Positions 24,395 through 31,601 of a stretch of 64,000 nt of DNA are shown here, piece by piece (the first letter of the stretch is position 1; every line of letters starts with the position of its first letter). Location: contig NZ_JAYJJW010000001.1 in NCBI RefSeq assembly GCF_035481675.1, forward strand, positions 1,302,001-1,366,000, in the 5' to 3' direction. The notes under the pieces were generated by a model, which searched no databases, had not been told where the DNA came from, and saw only the letters and a program-made list of their open reading frames with translations. This DNA is from Alteriqipengyuania_B sp035481675. GTDB taxonomy: Bacteria > Pseudomonadota > Alphaproteobacteria > Sphingomonadales > Sphingomonadaceae. Made by a program: the position numbers and the translations under genes.

Positions 24395-24741
24395 TGGATT
24401 TCGGCGGCCCAGGCTTTGTGCTCACGATCATCGGCCTGTCCATCATCGGGTGGCTGGTAAACAACTGGATCCGTGCCAAGCATGGCTATGCGCTGGAAGA
24501 TGAATGGGGCGGAAAAACCGAACGCAAAGACACGGTCGAGACGCAGCATCTTCGGCAGGAAAACCGCGAACTGCGCGACCTGCTCACTAAGGTCGAAAAG
24601 CGAATGCAAGTTTTGGAAACGATCGTGACTGACAAGGGATATGCAGTTGCAAACGAGATCGAGGCGCTGCGCGATACCCGGCCGGTCGACGAAAGCGGCA
24701 GCGGCGCCCCCCTCGAAATGCAGCGGAAGGAGCGTGCGTGA
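24394..24741 (+). CDS. PspB-like small membrane protein, paralogue 2
   Basis: A 115-residue protein. The ATG at 24394 shares one base with the preceding stop (TGATG), and AAGGAG lies eight bases upstream. An N-terminal hydrophobic span (about 6-22) is followed by a polar linker and a coiled coil (LLTKVEKRMQVLETIVTDKG) that matches the PspB core. The tail SGSGAPLEMQRKERA is nearly the same as in paralogue 1. It is part of the tandem array behind pspC. Confidence 0.8.
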   Translation: MDFGGPGFVLTIIGLSIIGWLVNNWIRAKHGYALEDEWGGKTERKDTVETQHLRQENRELRDLLTKVEKRMQVLETIVTDKGYAVANEIEALRDTRPVDESGSGAPLEMQRKERA

Positions 24742-25064
24742 TGGATCCGAACCTGATGGGAATTTTCGCTTTCGTGCTGCTGGCTACGCTGATCGTGTTC
24801 CCTTTCGCCTACATCATGAACAAGCGGGTGCAGGAGCACGCCGAACGCAAGCTGGCACTGGAAGCCCGCATTGCGGAGGCCAACGCCGGCAGCGGAGCGA
24901 GCGCCGAGGCGCAGCGCAAGCTGGAAGCGCGGGTCCGCGTGCTGGAACGGATTGCCACCGACCGCGGCCATGACCTGGCCGACCAGATCGAGGCGCTGCG
25001 CGCTTCTAACCCGGAAGAGAACGGCATCCCGCTCGAAATGCGCCGCAAGGAGAACGCCTCGTGA
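24741..25064 (+). CDS. PspB-like small membrane protein, paralogue 3
   Basis: A 107-residue protein. Its ATG shares a base with the preceding stop (TGATG) behind GGAAGGAG. A hydrophobic span (about 5-24) leads to a long helix with KLEARVRVLERIATDRGHDL, the clearest copy of the PspB core in the array, and a tail ending GIPLEMRRKENAS. The repeated end motif PLEMxRKE is shared with paralogues 1 and 2. Confidence 0.8.
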   Translation: MDPNLMGIFAFVLLATLIVFPFAYIMNKRVQEHAERKLALEARIAEANAGSGASAEAQRKLEARVRVLERIATDRGHDLADQIEALRASNPEENGIPLEMRRKENAS

Positions 25065-25330
25065 GTTTCTGGACCGCCGTATTCCTGATCTGCTGCCTCG
25101 TGGCCGCCACGCAAATGTACAAGGCGCACCAGCGCCGCGAAGGCGGCATCGTCGTCGACGAACGGGGCAACGAGCGCGAGATCGTGCAGGAGAACCAGAG
25201 CCTCAACCGCGAGGTCGCGGAACTGCGCGAACGCATCAAAGTGCTGGAACGCATCGCCACCGATGCCAACACCGGATCGGCCAAGCGCCTGTCCGACGAT
25301 ATCGAGCAACTGCGCGACGACCGCGACTGA
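25061..25330 (+). CDS. PspB-like small membrane protein, paralogue 4
   Basis: An 89-residue protein starting at a GTG that overlaps the previous stop as GTGA, with AAGGAG eight bases upstream. An N-terminal hydrophobic span (about 3-17, with two adjacent cysteines) is followed by EVAELRERIKVLERIATDAN, very close to E. coli PspB (RERIQALESIL). It lacks the PLEMxRKE tail of paralogues 1-3 and ends in DDIEQLRDDRD. Confidence 0.8.
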   Translation: MSFWTAVFLICCLVAATQMYKAHQRREGGIVVDERGNEREIVQENQSLNREVAELRERIKVLERIATDANTGSAKRLSDDIEQLRDDRD

Positions 25331-25365
25331 GCGGCGGCGCGAACGAGAACCGAAGGGAGAAAGCC

Positions 25366-25635
25366 ATGTTGGGGAGCGAAATGCTGGTCATCTCCGGCGC
25401 AGGCCTGGCGGGCATCGCCATCGTCGCCGCGACCGTGCTCGCCGGCTGGAAAGGCTGGCTGGCGCTGAAATTGCGGGAGCTGGAAAGCCTGCCCGCAGGG
25501 CACCACGCCGGTGCCGGCCGTAGCCACGACCTGCTGGAAGAAGGCTCGCCCGAAGGCGCCGCCCGGATCGAGATCGCCGCGCTGAAGGAACGCATCCGCA
25601 AGCTGGAAGCCATCGCCAGCGGGGTCGACCTCTAG
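25366..25635 (+). CDS. PspB-like small membrane protein, paralogue 5
   Basis: An 89-residue protein with AAGGGAG upstream of the ATG at 25366. The N-terminal hydrophobic span covers about residues 6-28 (VISGAGLAGIAIVAATVLAG). A Gly/His-rich linker and a C-terminal coiled coil IEIAALKERIRKLEAIASGV with the PspB core follow. It is separated from paralogue 4 by 35 bases, the widest gap in the array, and is the last member before sufE. Confidence 0.75.
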   Translation: MLGSEMLVISGAGLAGIAIVAATVLAGWKGWLALKLRELESLPAGHHAGAGRSHDLLEEGSPEGAARIEIAALKERIRKLEAIASGVDL

Positions 25636-25721
25636 CTTCCTGAATGGCGGAAGGAGAATGTCGGAACCCTAGTGCAGCCGCAGGACTTTCTCTGGCACCC
25701 CATCCCCGTTACGGCCATTTC

Positions 25722-26129
25722 ATGCGCAGCCTTTCTGACATCGCCGAAGAATACGACTTCCTCGAAGGGGACGAACGCTATCGCCTGCTGATCGAGCTGG
25801 GCCGCGAGCTTGAGCCGATGCCGGACGCGCTGAAGACCGACGCAACGCTGGTGCGCGGATGCAGCGCGGCGGTGTGGGTCTACCCGACCGGAGAGGCGGA
25901 CAGGCTGCACTTCCTGGCCGACAGCAACGCGGCAATCACCAAGGGCATCGTCGCGCTGGTGATCGCAGCGGTGCAGGACAAGCCCGCCGGCGAAGTCGCG
26001 GCGATGGACGTGACGGGCGCCCTTTCCCCGTTCGACCTAAGGAACCAGCTGTCCAGCAATCGCACGCAGGGCGTTCCCAACATGATCGCGCTGGTGAAGG
26101 AGCATGCCGCGCGCATCGCCGCGGCCTGA
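25722..26129 (+). CDS. sufE: Cysteine desulfuration protein SufE
   Basis: A 135-residue sulfur acceptor that takes persulfide from the SufS cysteine desulfurase for Fe-S assembly. The active cysteine is in VRGCSAAVWV, and the typical N-terminus is DIAEEYDFLEGDERYRLLIELG. The ATG at 25722 was preferred because the upstream part of the open frame has no family similarity. No other suf genes are in the window. Confidence 0.93.
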   Translation: MRSLSDIAEEYDFLEGDERYRLLIELGRELEPMPDALKTDATLVRGCSAAVWVYPTGEADRLHFLADSNAAITKGIVALVIAAVQDKPAGEVAAMDVTGALSPFDLRNQLSSNRTQGVPNMIALVKEHAARIAAA

Positions 26130-26141
26130 CCGCCCCCGCCC

Positions 26142-26489
26142 ATGCGGCACATTTATCTTGCGCTAGGCATATTCTTCGTCAGCCTCGCCGCGATCGGCGC
26201 CTTCCTGCCGATCATGCCCACGGTGCCCTTCCTGCTGCTGGCGGTGTATTTCTTCGCCCGCAGCAATCCCGAATGGGAGCGGAAGATCCTCGACCATCCG
26301 CACTGGGGCCCACAGGTGCGCGACTGGCGCGAACGCCGCGCGATCAGCCGCCGCGCCAAGATCATGGCCATCGGCGCGATGAGCGTGGGCGCGGTCGTGA
26401 CCTACTACATGCTCGGCCACCCCTGGTACTGGATTTCGGTCGCGATCCTCGTGACCTGCGGCACCTGGATCGCGACACGCAACGAGTGA
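26142..26489 (+). CDS. DUF454 (YbaN-like) inner-membrane protein
   Basis: A 115-residue protein with two or three hydrophobic spans and the family signature GAFLPIMPTVPFLLLAVYFFARSNP. DUF454/YbaN proteins are inner-membrane proteins of unsettled function, often found near heme or iron-sulfur genes. It starts 12 bases after sufE and is probably cotranscribed with it. Confidence 0.88.
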   Translation: MRHIYLALGIFFVSLAAIGAFLPIMPTVPFLLLAVYFFARSNPEWERKILDHPHWGPQVRDWRERRAISRRAKIMAIGAMSVGAVVTYYMLGHPWYWISVAILVTCGTWIATRNE

Positions 26490-26544
26490 CATCGGCTAGA
26501 AATTTCGAATCACATTTGGGTGAAAACGCTTACCCCTCCGAGGG

Positions 26545-26829
26545 TCAGGCCAGTTCCCCACACGATTGACACTCGTTTCTGGAAAACGGCCAAATCGGCT
26601 GTACCGCGCTTATATATCTCATCCCACACTTAGGACACTTGCCAAAAATCGTCAAAAGGATAAGCAGCGCGAACGAAAAGCTCGATATCATCATTACCAA
26701 AATTAAGAGGATAGCTAGCAACGCATCTCCATTGCTGCCAGTTACTCGGCTTAAAACAAGAACTAGTATGCTTGAAAAAATGAAGAGGTGAAAGCTTCCA
26801 AGAGAAAGAATTATTTTTCTCCTAAACAT
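26545..26829 (-). CDS. Small membrane protein with C-terminal zinc ribbon, AT-rich
   Basis: 94 residues from ATG 26829 (an in-frame longer form reaches 26874). Two hydrophobic spans (LFIFSSILVLVL; ALLAILLILVMMISSFSFALLIL) are followed by a C-terminal CPKC...CQSC pair that should bind one zinc. The base composition is strikingly AT-rich compared with all neighbours, and A/T-ending codons are common, so the gene is probably a recent acquisition. No family is recognised. It stands alone between DUF454 and yqaE. Confidence 0.6.
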   Translation of the reverse strand: MFRRKIILSLGSFHLFIFSSILVLVLSRVTGSNGDALLAILLILVMMISSFSFALLILLTIFGKCPKCGMRYISAVQPIWPFSRNECQSCGELA

Positions 26830-26988
26830 CAGTCTTCTCCTTTGATCGACAATCGATCCCCATTGAGGCAGCATACTTTCCGCCTCCCCGTGCGCACACT
26901 ACAGAGAACAAGTGACGTCGTCATTGGAACATCCTAAGTCGCAAACCATTGATTGTCCAAGCGGGAGGCCAGACATGAGGACAACACA

Positions 26989-27147
26989 ATGGCCATTCTT
27001 ATCCTGCTCGCGACCATCTTTATTCCGCCGCTCGGTGTGGCGGCGAAGCACGGGCTCGGCGGCACCACGCTGCTCAATCTCGTACTGACCCTGCTGGGGT
27101 TCATCCCCGGCCTGATCCACGGACTGTACGTGAACTACGCCCGGTAA
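26989..27147 (+). CDS. yqaE: YqaE/Pmp3 family small membrane protein
   Basis: A 52-residue protein with two hydrophobic spans and the family pattern ILLATIFIPPLGVAAKHG...LLNLVLTLLGFIPGLIHGLYV. Pmp3/YqaE proteins are stress-related proteolipids that affect membrane potential. GAGG lies eight bases before the ATG. A strong terminator follows 23 bases after the stop, so it is probably a monocistronic unit. Confidence 0.92.
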   Translation: MAILILLATIFIPPLGVAAKHGLGGTTLLNLVLTLLGFIPGLIHGLYVNYAR

Positions 27148-27170
27148 ATCGCGAGCGATAAACAAGGGAA

Positions 27171-27209
27171 GACCCCGCCGGTGCGATCTGCGCACCGGCG
27201 GGGTCTTTG
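27171..27209 (+). terminator. Strong intrinsic terminator after yqaE
   Basis: A perfect 15-bp stem (GACCCCGCCGGTGCG and its complement) with a 5-base loop, followed by TTTGT. It also lies downstream of the convergent crtZ gene and may serve both directions. Confidence 0.9.
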
Positions 27210-27271
27210 TATCCGCTTTCGAAGATGGTGCTTGCCGTTTGGGCCCGGTCGGGTTCCAGCCGGCCCCTTCT

Positions 27272-27790
27272 TCAGGCGCCGGCGCTGTCCCTTACGACCG
27301 CAATGCCGGCCTCGCGCTGGCGCTTCAGTTCGGCCTTCAGCTTGGCAGGCGCACGGGCGAAGACAAAGCCGAAGCTGACGCCCCCTTCCTTTCCGATGGT
27401 CGCATGGTGCAGCTTGTGCGACTGGACCAGCCGCTTGGCATAGCCGCGCTTGGGCACGTAGCGGAAATAGCGCTGGTGGACGAGCCCGTCGTGGATCAGC
27501 GTGTAGACGATGCCATAGAGCAGGATGCCCGCGCCGATCCACGTCGCCGGCTCCCACGCGTTAGTCCCGCGCACCAGCGGGCTGCCCAGGGCGAACATCG
27601 ACACGCTCATCACCACGCCGACGATGGCGTATAGGTCGTTGCGCTCCAGCGCATTGTCGTGCGGTTCGTGGTGGTCGCGGTGCCACGCCCAGCCGAAGCC
27701 GTGCATCACGTACTTGTGCAGCGCCCAGGCGAAGATTTCCATGCCCACGAAAGTCGCGGCGATAATCGCGATGATGGCCCAGATGCTCAT
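27272..27790 (-). CDS. crtZ: Beta-carotene hydroxylase CrtZ
   Basis: A 172-residue membrane di-iron hydroxylase that adds 3-hydroxyl groups to the beta-ionone rings of carotenoids. Conserved histidine clusters are present: HKYVMH, HRDHHEPH, HDGLVHQR and HKLHH. Four hydrophobic segments are visible. It overlaps the crtW stop by four bases (ATGA), so the two are co-translated. Together they should convert beta-carotene to astaxanthin-like xanthophylls; earlier carotenoid genes are not in this window. Confidence 0.95.
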   Translation of the reverse strand: MSIWAIIAIIAATFVGMEIFAWALHKYVMHGFGWAWHRDHHEPHDNALERNDLYAIVGVVMSVSMFALGSPLVRGTNAWEPATWIGAGILLYGIVYTLIHDGLVHQRYFRYVPKRGYAKRLVQSHKLHHATIGKEGGVSFGFVFARAPAKLKAELKRQREAGIAVVRDSAGA

Positions 27791-28578
27791 TGTCCGGCCT
27801 CCTCGCCGGCGGTGGTCCCTGCCAGAACGCTCGCCCGCTTGCGCGGCAGCGCCCACCACGGCGTGTCGGGGTGGCAGTGGTGTTCGTGGTGATAGCCGAA
27901 ATGGAAACACGAAGCGAGGCTGGCAAGGGGCCCGAAGCTGTCGCTGCGCGCATTGTGCCGGTCCACGAACCCGTCCTCCGCATGACGATGCGGGCGGAAA
28001 GTGCCGAAATAGAACAGCTGGAGCGACGAGCCGATGGAAGGCACCGCATAGAACAGCAGCATCTTGCCCACGCCGACATCGAAGGCGAGGTGGTAAAGCC
28101 AGAACACGCCGGTCACGAACAGGACCGATCCGATCCCGAAATAGCGCTTCAGGAACGTGGCGTACCACGACCAGAAGGCGCGCGGGTGGTCGGCGCAGAA
28201 ATCCGGGTCCTGCGCGGTGCCGGCGTGGCGGTGGTGGGCGAAATGCGCATCGCGCAACTTGGTCCACGAGAAGCCTGCATAAAGGAACAGCAGCGTCGCC
28301 CCAATTGCGGAATTGAGCCACGGCCGCCCGGGCGCCAGCGAGCCGTGCATCGCGTCATGCGCCACGATGAACACGCCGACGAACAGCCAGCACTGCAGCG
28401 CCGCAAGGACCAGCGCGATGGGCGCGGTCGCCCAGCTCAGCTCGAACACGAAGATGGAGTAGGCATGCAGGCCCGCCAGCGCGCCGACGACTGCCGCTGC
28501 CAGCCCCAGCCCGACGACGGTCTGGTCTTGGCGCGCTAGCGCAGCGGGTTTCGCGGCAGTGGTTACAGGTGCGGCCAT
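27787..28578 (-). CDS. crtW: Beta-carotene ketolase CrtW
   Basis: A 263-residue membrane protein of the fatty-acid-desaturase superfamily that adds 4-keto groups to beta-ionone rings. The three histidine motifs are VAHDAMHGS, HFAHHRHAG and FHFGYHHEHHCHP. The FRPHRH segment and the surrounding PDTPWWALP end are typical of CrtW rather than of lipid desaturases. It is the first gene of the crtW-crtZ pair and lies 63 bases from the thioesterase gene on the same strand. Confidence 0.94.
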   Translation of the reverse strand: MAAPVTTAAKPAALARQDQTVVGLGLAAAVVGALAGLHAYSIFVFELSWATAPIALVLAALQCWLFVGVFIVAHDAMHGSLAPGRPWLNSAIGATLLFLYAGFSWTKLRDAHFAHHRHAGTAQDPDFCADHPRAFWSWYATFLKRYFGIGSVLFVTGVFWLYHLAFDVGVGKMLLFYAVPSIGSSLQLFYFGTFRPHRHAEDGFVDRHNARSDSFGPLASLASCFHFGYHHEHHCHPDTPWWALPRKRASVLAGTTAGEEAGQ

Positions 28579-28641
28579 CGCGGCGCGCTATACGGCATTG
28601 CAACTGAACGACAAATAGACGGCGGCTCGCCGTCCGGCGTT

Positions 28642-29046
28642 TCAGTCTTCGTGCGGGAAGAAGAAGGCGGCCACTTCCTTGCCAATGCGCGCCGGGCGCA
28701 GGGTTTCGGCATCGATGCAGCACCAGGCGGACTTCACCTCGGCCAGCACATCCTCGCCCCGCTGGATCACCGTGGAATAGAACGCGCGTGCGCCGGCGAT
28801 CTTCTCCAGCACCGTTTCCGCGATCACTTCGTCATCGAGGAAAGCGGGACGGCGATAGGTGATCTCGTGCTTCAGCGCGACCCACGCCTTGCTCGCCACC
28901 GCTTCCGCCGGGGCGAGCTTGCGCCAGTGGCTCAGCACCGCGTCCTGCACCCACGAAAGGTAACGCGCATTGTTGACGTGGCCCATGAAATCGATGTCGC
29001 CGGGGACGATCGTGATCGGGAAATGATAGGCCTTTGCTGCTGACAT
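28642..29046 (-). CDS. 4-hydroxybenzoyl-CoA-thioesterase-fold (hotdog) acyl-CoA thioesterase
   Basis: 134 residues, hotdog fold with DIDFMGHVNNARYLSWVQDA, the Asp-containing 4HBT signature. It probably hydrolyses acyl-CoA esters in the cytosol; specificity is unknown. The ATG at 29046 was chosen, although an in-frame TTG three codons upstream is also possible. It lies upstream of crtW on the same strand. Confidence 0.9.
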   Translation of the reverse strand: MSAAKAYHFPITIVPGDIDFMGHVNNARYLSWVQDAVLSHWRKLAPAEAVASKAWVALKHEITYRRPAFLDDEVIAETVLEKIAGARAFYSTVIQRGEDVLAEVKSAWCCIDAETLRPARIGKEVAAFFFPHED

Positions 29047-29169
29047 GGATGTCAATTAGCGCGCAATTGCTTACCGTTCCATGACTCATTTCGCCCGTTT
29101 GCCAATTAATGTGCCCAGTTCGCCCGATGCCGCCTTGCCAGCGCGCGGCGGCAATCCCATGAAGGTTGC

Positions 29170-29337
29170 ATGACCAAGACCTCGAAATCGATCACCGGCA
29201 AGGCCGCCGTCGCGGGGGCCGCCATCGGCTCTGCCGCCATCGCCGCCGCGCTCCTCTATGCTTCCAAAAAGCGGGAGGAAAAGAAGAAGCCGCGCAATCC
29301 CGACCTGCCGCATATCGACCCGCCCGAAACCGACTGA
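29170..29337 (+). CDS. Small predicted membrane-anchored protein
   Basis: A 55-residue protein: Lys/Thr-rich N-terminus, an Ala/Gly-rich hydrophobic segment (about residues 12-31), then a strongly basic stretch (KKREEKKKPR) and an acidic Pro-rich end. GAAGG lies four bases before the ATG. It ends 11 bases before the quinone oxidoreductase gene and probably shares its message. No family is recognised. Confidence 0.6.
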   Translation: MTKTSKSITGKAAVAGAAIGSAAIAAALLYASKKREEKKKPRNPDLPHIDPPETD

Positions 29338-29348
29338 GGAGACGCGAC

Positions 29349-30344
29349 ATGAAAGCCCTGCGAAGCCATGAGGTCGGCGGCCCGGAAACCCTGACGCTGG
29401 ACGAAATCGACGCGCCCGTTCCCGCCGCGAACGAGGTGCTGGTCGCGGTGAAGGCCTGCGCGATCAATTATCCCGACACGCTGATCACGCGCGATCTCTA
29501 CCAGTTCAAGCCGCCACGCCCCTTCGCGCCCGGCGGCGAGATTGCCGGCGTGGTCGAGGCCGTGGGGGACAGCGTGACCCAGTGGAAGCCCGGCGACCGG
29601 GTCATCGCCATGCTCGGCAACGGCGGCCTGGCCGAAAAGGTCACCGTGGATGCGGGTCGCATGTTCGCCATCCCCGATGGGGTGGATTTCGAAATCGCCG
29701 CTTCGCTGCTGATGACCTACGGCACCACGATCCACGGGCTGAAGGACCGCGGCGACATTGCCGAAGGCGAAACCGTGCTGGTACTCGGCGCAGCCGGCGG
29801 CGTGGGCCTGTCCGCCATCGAGATCGCCAAAGCCTATGGCGCCCGCGTGGTCGCCGGCGTTTCCAGCGAGGAAAAGGCCGACATCGCGCGCAAGGCCGGA
29901 GCGGACGAAGTGGTGATCTACCCGCGCGCGCCGTTCGACAAGGACACGTCGAAGCAGCTGGCGAACGACTTCAAGGCGGCGGTTGGCCCGAACGGCGCTG
30001 ACATCGTCTACGACATCGTCGGCGGCGACTATTCGGAGCCTGCCTTGCGCTCGATCGCATGGGAAGGCCGTTTCCTCGTCATCGGCTTCCCGGCGGGAAT
30101 CGCGAAGATGCCGCTCAACCTGACGCTGCTGAAAAGCTGCGACATCCGCGGCGTCTTCTGGGGCGCATTTACTGCGCGAGAGCCGAAGAAGAACGCCGAG
30201 AATATCGCCCAGCTATTTGAATGGCTGAAGGACGGCAGGATCAAGCCGCTGGTGAGCGAGACCTTCCCGCTGGAACGCGGCGGCGAAGCCATCGCGAAGC
30301 TGGAAAACCGCGAGGCGGTGGGCAAGCTCGTCGTCACGATGTAA
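29349..30344 (+). CDS. NADPH:quinone oxidoreductase-like MDR protein
   Basis: A 331-residue zinc-free medium-chain reductase (quinone oxidoreductase/QorA group). MKALRSHEVGGPETL at the N-terminus, PGGEIAGVVEAVGDSV, and the nucleotide motif VLGAAGGVGLSAIEIAKAYG are typical. No structural-zinc cysteine set is present. The ATG at 29349 gives the standard length; the frame is open upstream but that part overlaps the 55-residue gene. Confidence 0.92.
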   Translation: MKALRSHEVGGPETLTLDEIDAPVPAANEVLVAVKACAINYPDTLITRDLYQFKPPRPFAPGGEIAGVVEAVGDSVTQWKPGDRVIAMLGNGGLAEKVTVDAGRMFAIPDGVDFEIAASLLMTYGTTIHGLKDRGDIAEGETVLVLGAAGGVGLSAIEIAKAYGARVVAGVSSEEKADIARKAGADEVVIYPRAPFDKDTSKQLANDFKAAVGPNGADIVYDIVGGDYSEPALRSIAWEGRFLVIGFPAGIAKMPLNLTLLKSCDIRGVFWGAFTAREPKKNAENIAQLFEWLKDGRIKPLVSETFPLERGGEAIAKLENREAVGKLVVTM

Positions 30345-30417
30345 GATTGTGGCCGAAACGATTGCGCGGCCTTTGCCGCGCGCCTATCTCGCGGCCGAAT
30401 TTCAGGGAGCACTTTCA

Positions 30418-30741
30418 ATGACCGACTTTTCCGACCGCCGCAAAGGCGAGGAAGCCAAGTTCGCAATGGACGACGAAATGGCCTTCCGCGTCGCCGCGCG
30501 CCGCAACCGCCTGCTGGGCGAATGGGCTGCTGGCCTGATGGGCCTGACCGAAGAGGAAACCGACGCCTACAAGAAGGCCGTCGTACAGGCCGACTTCGAA
30601 GAAGCGGGCGACGAGGACGTGATCCGCAAGCTGCTCGGCGATCTCACGGCATCCGATTGCGACGTCTCCGAAGCCGATATCCGCGCCAAGCTCGAAGAAA
30701 AGAGCGTCGAGGCGCGCCGCCAGCTGATGGAAGAAAGCTGA
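30418..30741 (+). CDS. ATPase zeta-type inhibitor (DUF1476)
   Basis: A 107-residue protein matching DUF1476, the alphaproteobacterial F1-ATPase zeta inhibitor known from Paracoccus. MTDFSDRRKGEEAKFAMDDE at the N-terminus is the inhibitory segment, followed by RNRLLGEWAAGLMGL and a helical bundle. The family blocks ATP hydrolysis by the F1 motor. GGGAG lies eight bases upstream. It precedes a BolA-family gene and a glutaredoxin gene on the same strand. Confidence 0.92.
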   Translation: MTDFSDRRKGEEAKFAMDDEMAFRVAARRNRLLGEWAAGLMGLTEEETDAYKKAVVQADFEEAGDEDVIRKLLGDLTASDCDVSEADIRAKLEEKSVEARRQLMEES

Positions 30742-30745
30742 GCCG

Positions 30746-30979
30746 ATGCCGATGGCAGCAGACGAGATCGAACGGCTGATCAAGGCCGCCCTGCCCGATG
30801 CCGAGGTCGAGATCCGCGACCTCGCCGGCGATGGCGACCATTATGCCGCGCATGTCGTCTGCCCCGCCTTCGCCGGGAAGGCGCGCGTGGCCCAGCACAA
30901 GATGGTCTACGACGCGCTGGGCGGGCGCATGGGCGGGGAGCTTCACGCCTTGCAACTCACGACCGCCGCACCCAACTGA
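30746..30979 (+). CDS. BolA/IbaG-family protein
   Basis: A 77-residue BolA-like protein: EIERLIKAALPDAEVEIRDL, HVVCPAFAGKARVAQHKMVYDAL and a C-terminal LHALQLTT, all family hallmarks. BolA proteins bind monothiol glutaredoxins in Fe-S cluster trafficking. The glutaredoxin gene follows 40 bases downstream, the classic partner arrangement. The start is four bases after the DUF1476 stop. Confidence 0.93.
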   Translation: MPMAADEIERLIKAALPDAEVEIRDLAGDGDHYAAHVVCPAFAGKARVAQHKMVYDALGGRMGGELHALQLTTAAPN

Positions 30980-31019
30980 GCGTCAACGCATTCTTCCAGA
31001 CTTCCGCGAGGCCGCACAC

Positions 31020-31349
31020 ATGTCCGACATCAATTCCCGCATCGACGAAATCGTCAGCAAGGACGACGTGGTCCTGTTCATGAAGGGCACGCCCCTGTTC
31101 CCGCAATGCGGCTTTTCCAGCCGCGCGGTCGCGATCCTCGAAAACCTCGGGGTCGAATACGGCAGCGTCGACGTGCTGCAGGACATGGAAATCCGCCAGG
31201 GCATCAAGTCCTATTCCGACTGGCCGACCATCCCCCAGCTCTACGTGAAGGGCGAATTCCAGGGCGGCAGCGACATCATGATGGAAATGTTCGAAAGCGG
31301 CGAACTCAAGACCCTGATGACCGAAAAAGGCGTGAAGGAAGTATCCTAG
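31020..31349 (+). CDS. grxD: Monothiol glutaredoxin (Grx4/GrxD)
   Basis: A 109-residue protein with the monothiol active site CGFS, VVLFMKGTPLFPQCGFSSR, WPTIPQLYVKGEFQGGSDI and a C-terminal Glu-rich helix. It binds a bridging [2Fe-2S] cluster with BolA-type partners and serves Fe-S delivery. It follows the BolA gene, with a short hairpin (31356-31375) after the stop. Confidence 0.95.
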   Translation: MSDINSRIDEIVSKDDVVLFMKGTPLFPQCGFSSRAVAILENLGVEYGSVDVLQDMEIRQGIKSYSDWPTIPQLYVKGEFQGGSDIMMEMFESGELKTLMTEKGVKEVS

Positions 31350-31355
31350 CTTCAT

Positions 31356-31375
31356 GAAGCCGCCTCCGCGGCTTC
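31356..31375. repeat. Hairpin (8-bp stem, 4-base loop), possible grxD terminator
   Basis: GAAGCCGC-CTCC-GCGGCTTC directly follows the glutaredoxin stop. Only a weak T content follows (GTCCT), so termination is possible but not assured. It is the first of four hairpins of similar build. Confidence 0.55.
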
Positions 31376-31420
31376 GTCCTCCCTGCTGTTCCCACCGCTA
31401 CGCGGCGGGGCAGGTCCGGG

Positions 31421-31456
31421 GCGGGCGGTCGCCCTTGCCGCCGCCTGCGCGGCGGA
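31421..31456. repeat. Dispersed hairpin element, copy 1
   Basis: GCGGGCGG, then TCGCCCTTGCCG, then a perfect hairpin CCGCCGC-CTGC-GCGGCGG (31438-31455). Copy 2 at 33600-33639 has the same order and loop but a changed stem, with pairing kept. Function unknown. Confidence 0.6.
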
Positions 31457-31489
31457 GCTCCGCGACTTGGCTTGCCGACTAGCACTGTC

Positions 31490-31507
31490 GCACCGCGCAC
31501 GCGGTGC
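31490..31507. repeat. Hairpin (7-bp stem, 4-base loop)
   Basis: GCACCGC-GCAC-GCGGTGC, perfect. Same size as the copy-1 hairpin but different stem sequence. Part of the array in the grxD-Nudix interval. Confidence 0.5.
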
Positions 31508-31581
31508 CAGAGGCCGACCGGCCGACCGCAGCGGCCTCGCAGCCGGAACGAAGTCCCGGCGGAGAGAATAGCCGCAAGGAC

Positions 31582-31601
31582 GACCGCGCGGAGGCGCGGT
31601 C
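31582..31601. repeat. Hairpin (8-bp stem, 4-base loop)
   Basis: GACCGCGC-GGAG-GCGCGGTC, perfect; its loop is the complement of the loop of the 31356 hairpin. Last hairpin of the array. Confidence 0.5.

Noticed and set aside
29166..30344. A 392-codon version of the quinone oxidoreductase starting at 29166
   Set aside because: The extra N-terminal part has no family similarity and overlaps a better-supported 55-residue gene; the ATG at 29349 gives the usual length.
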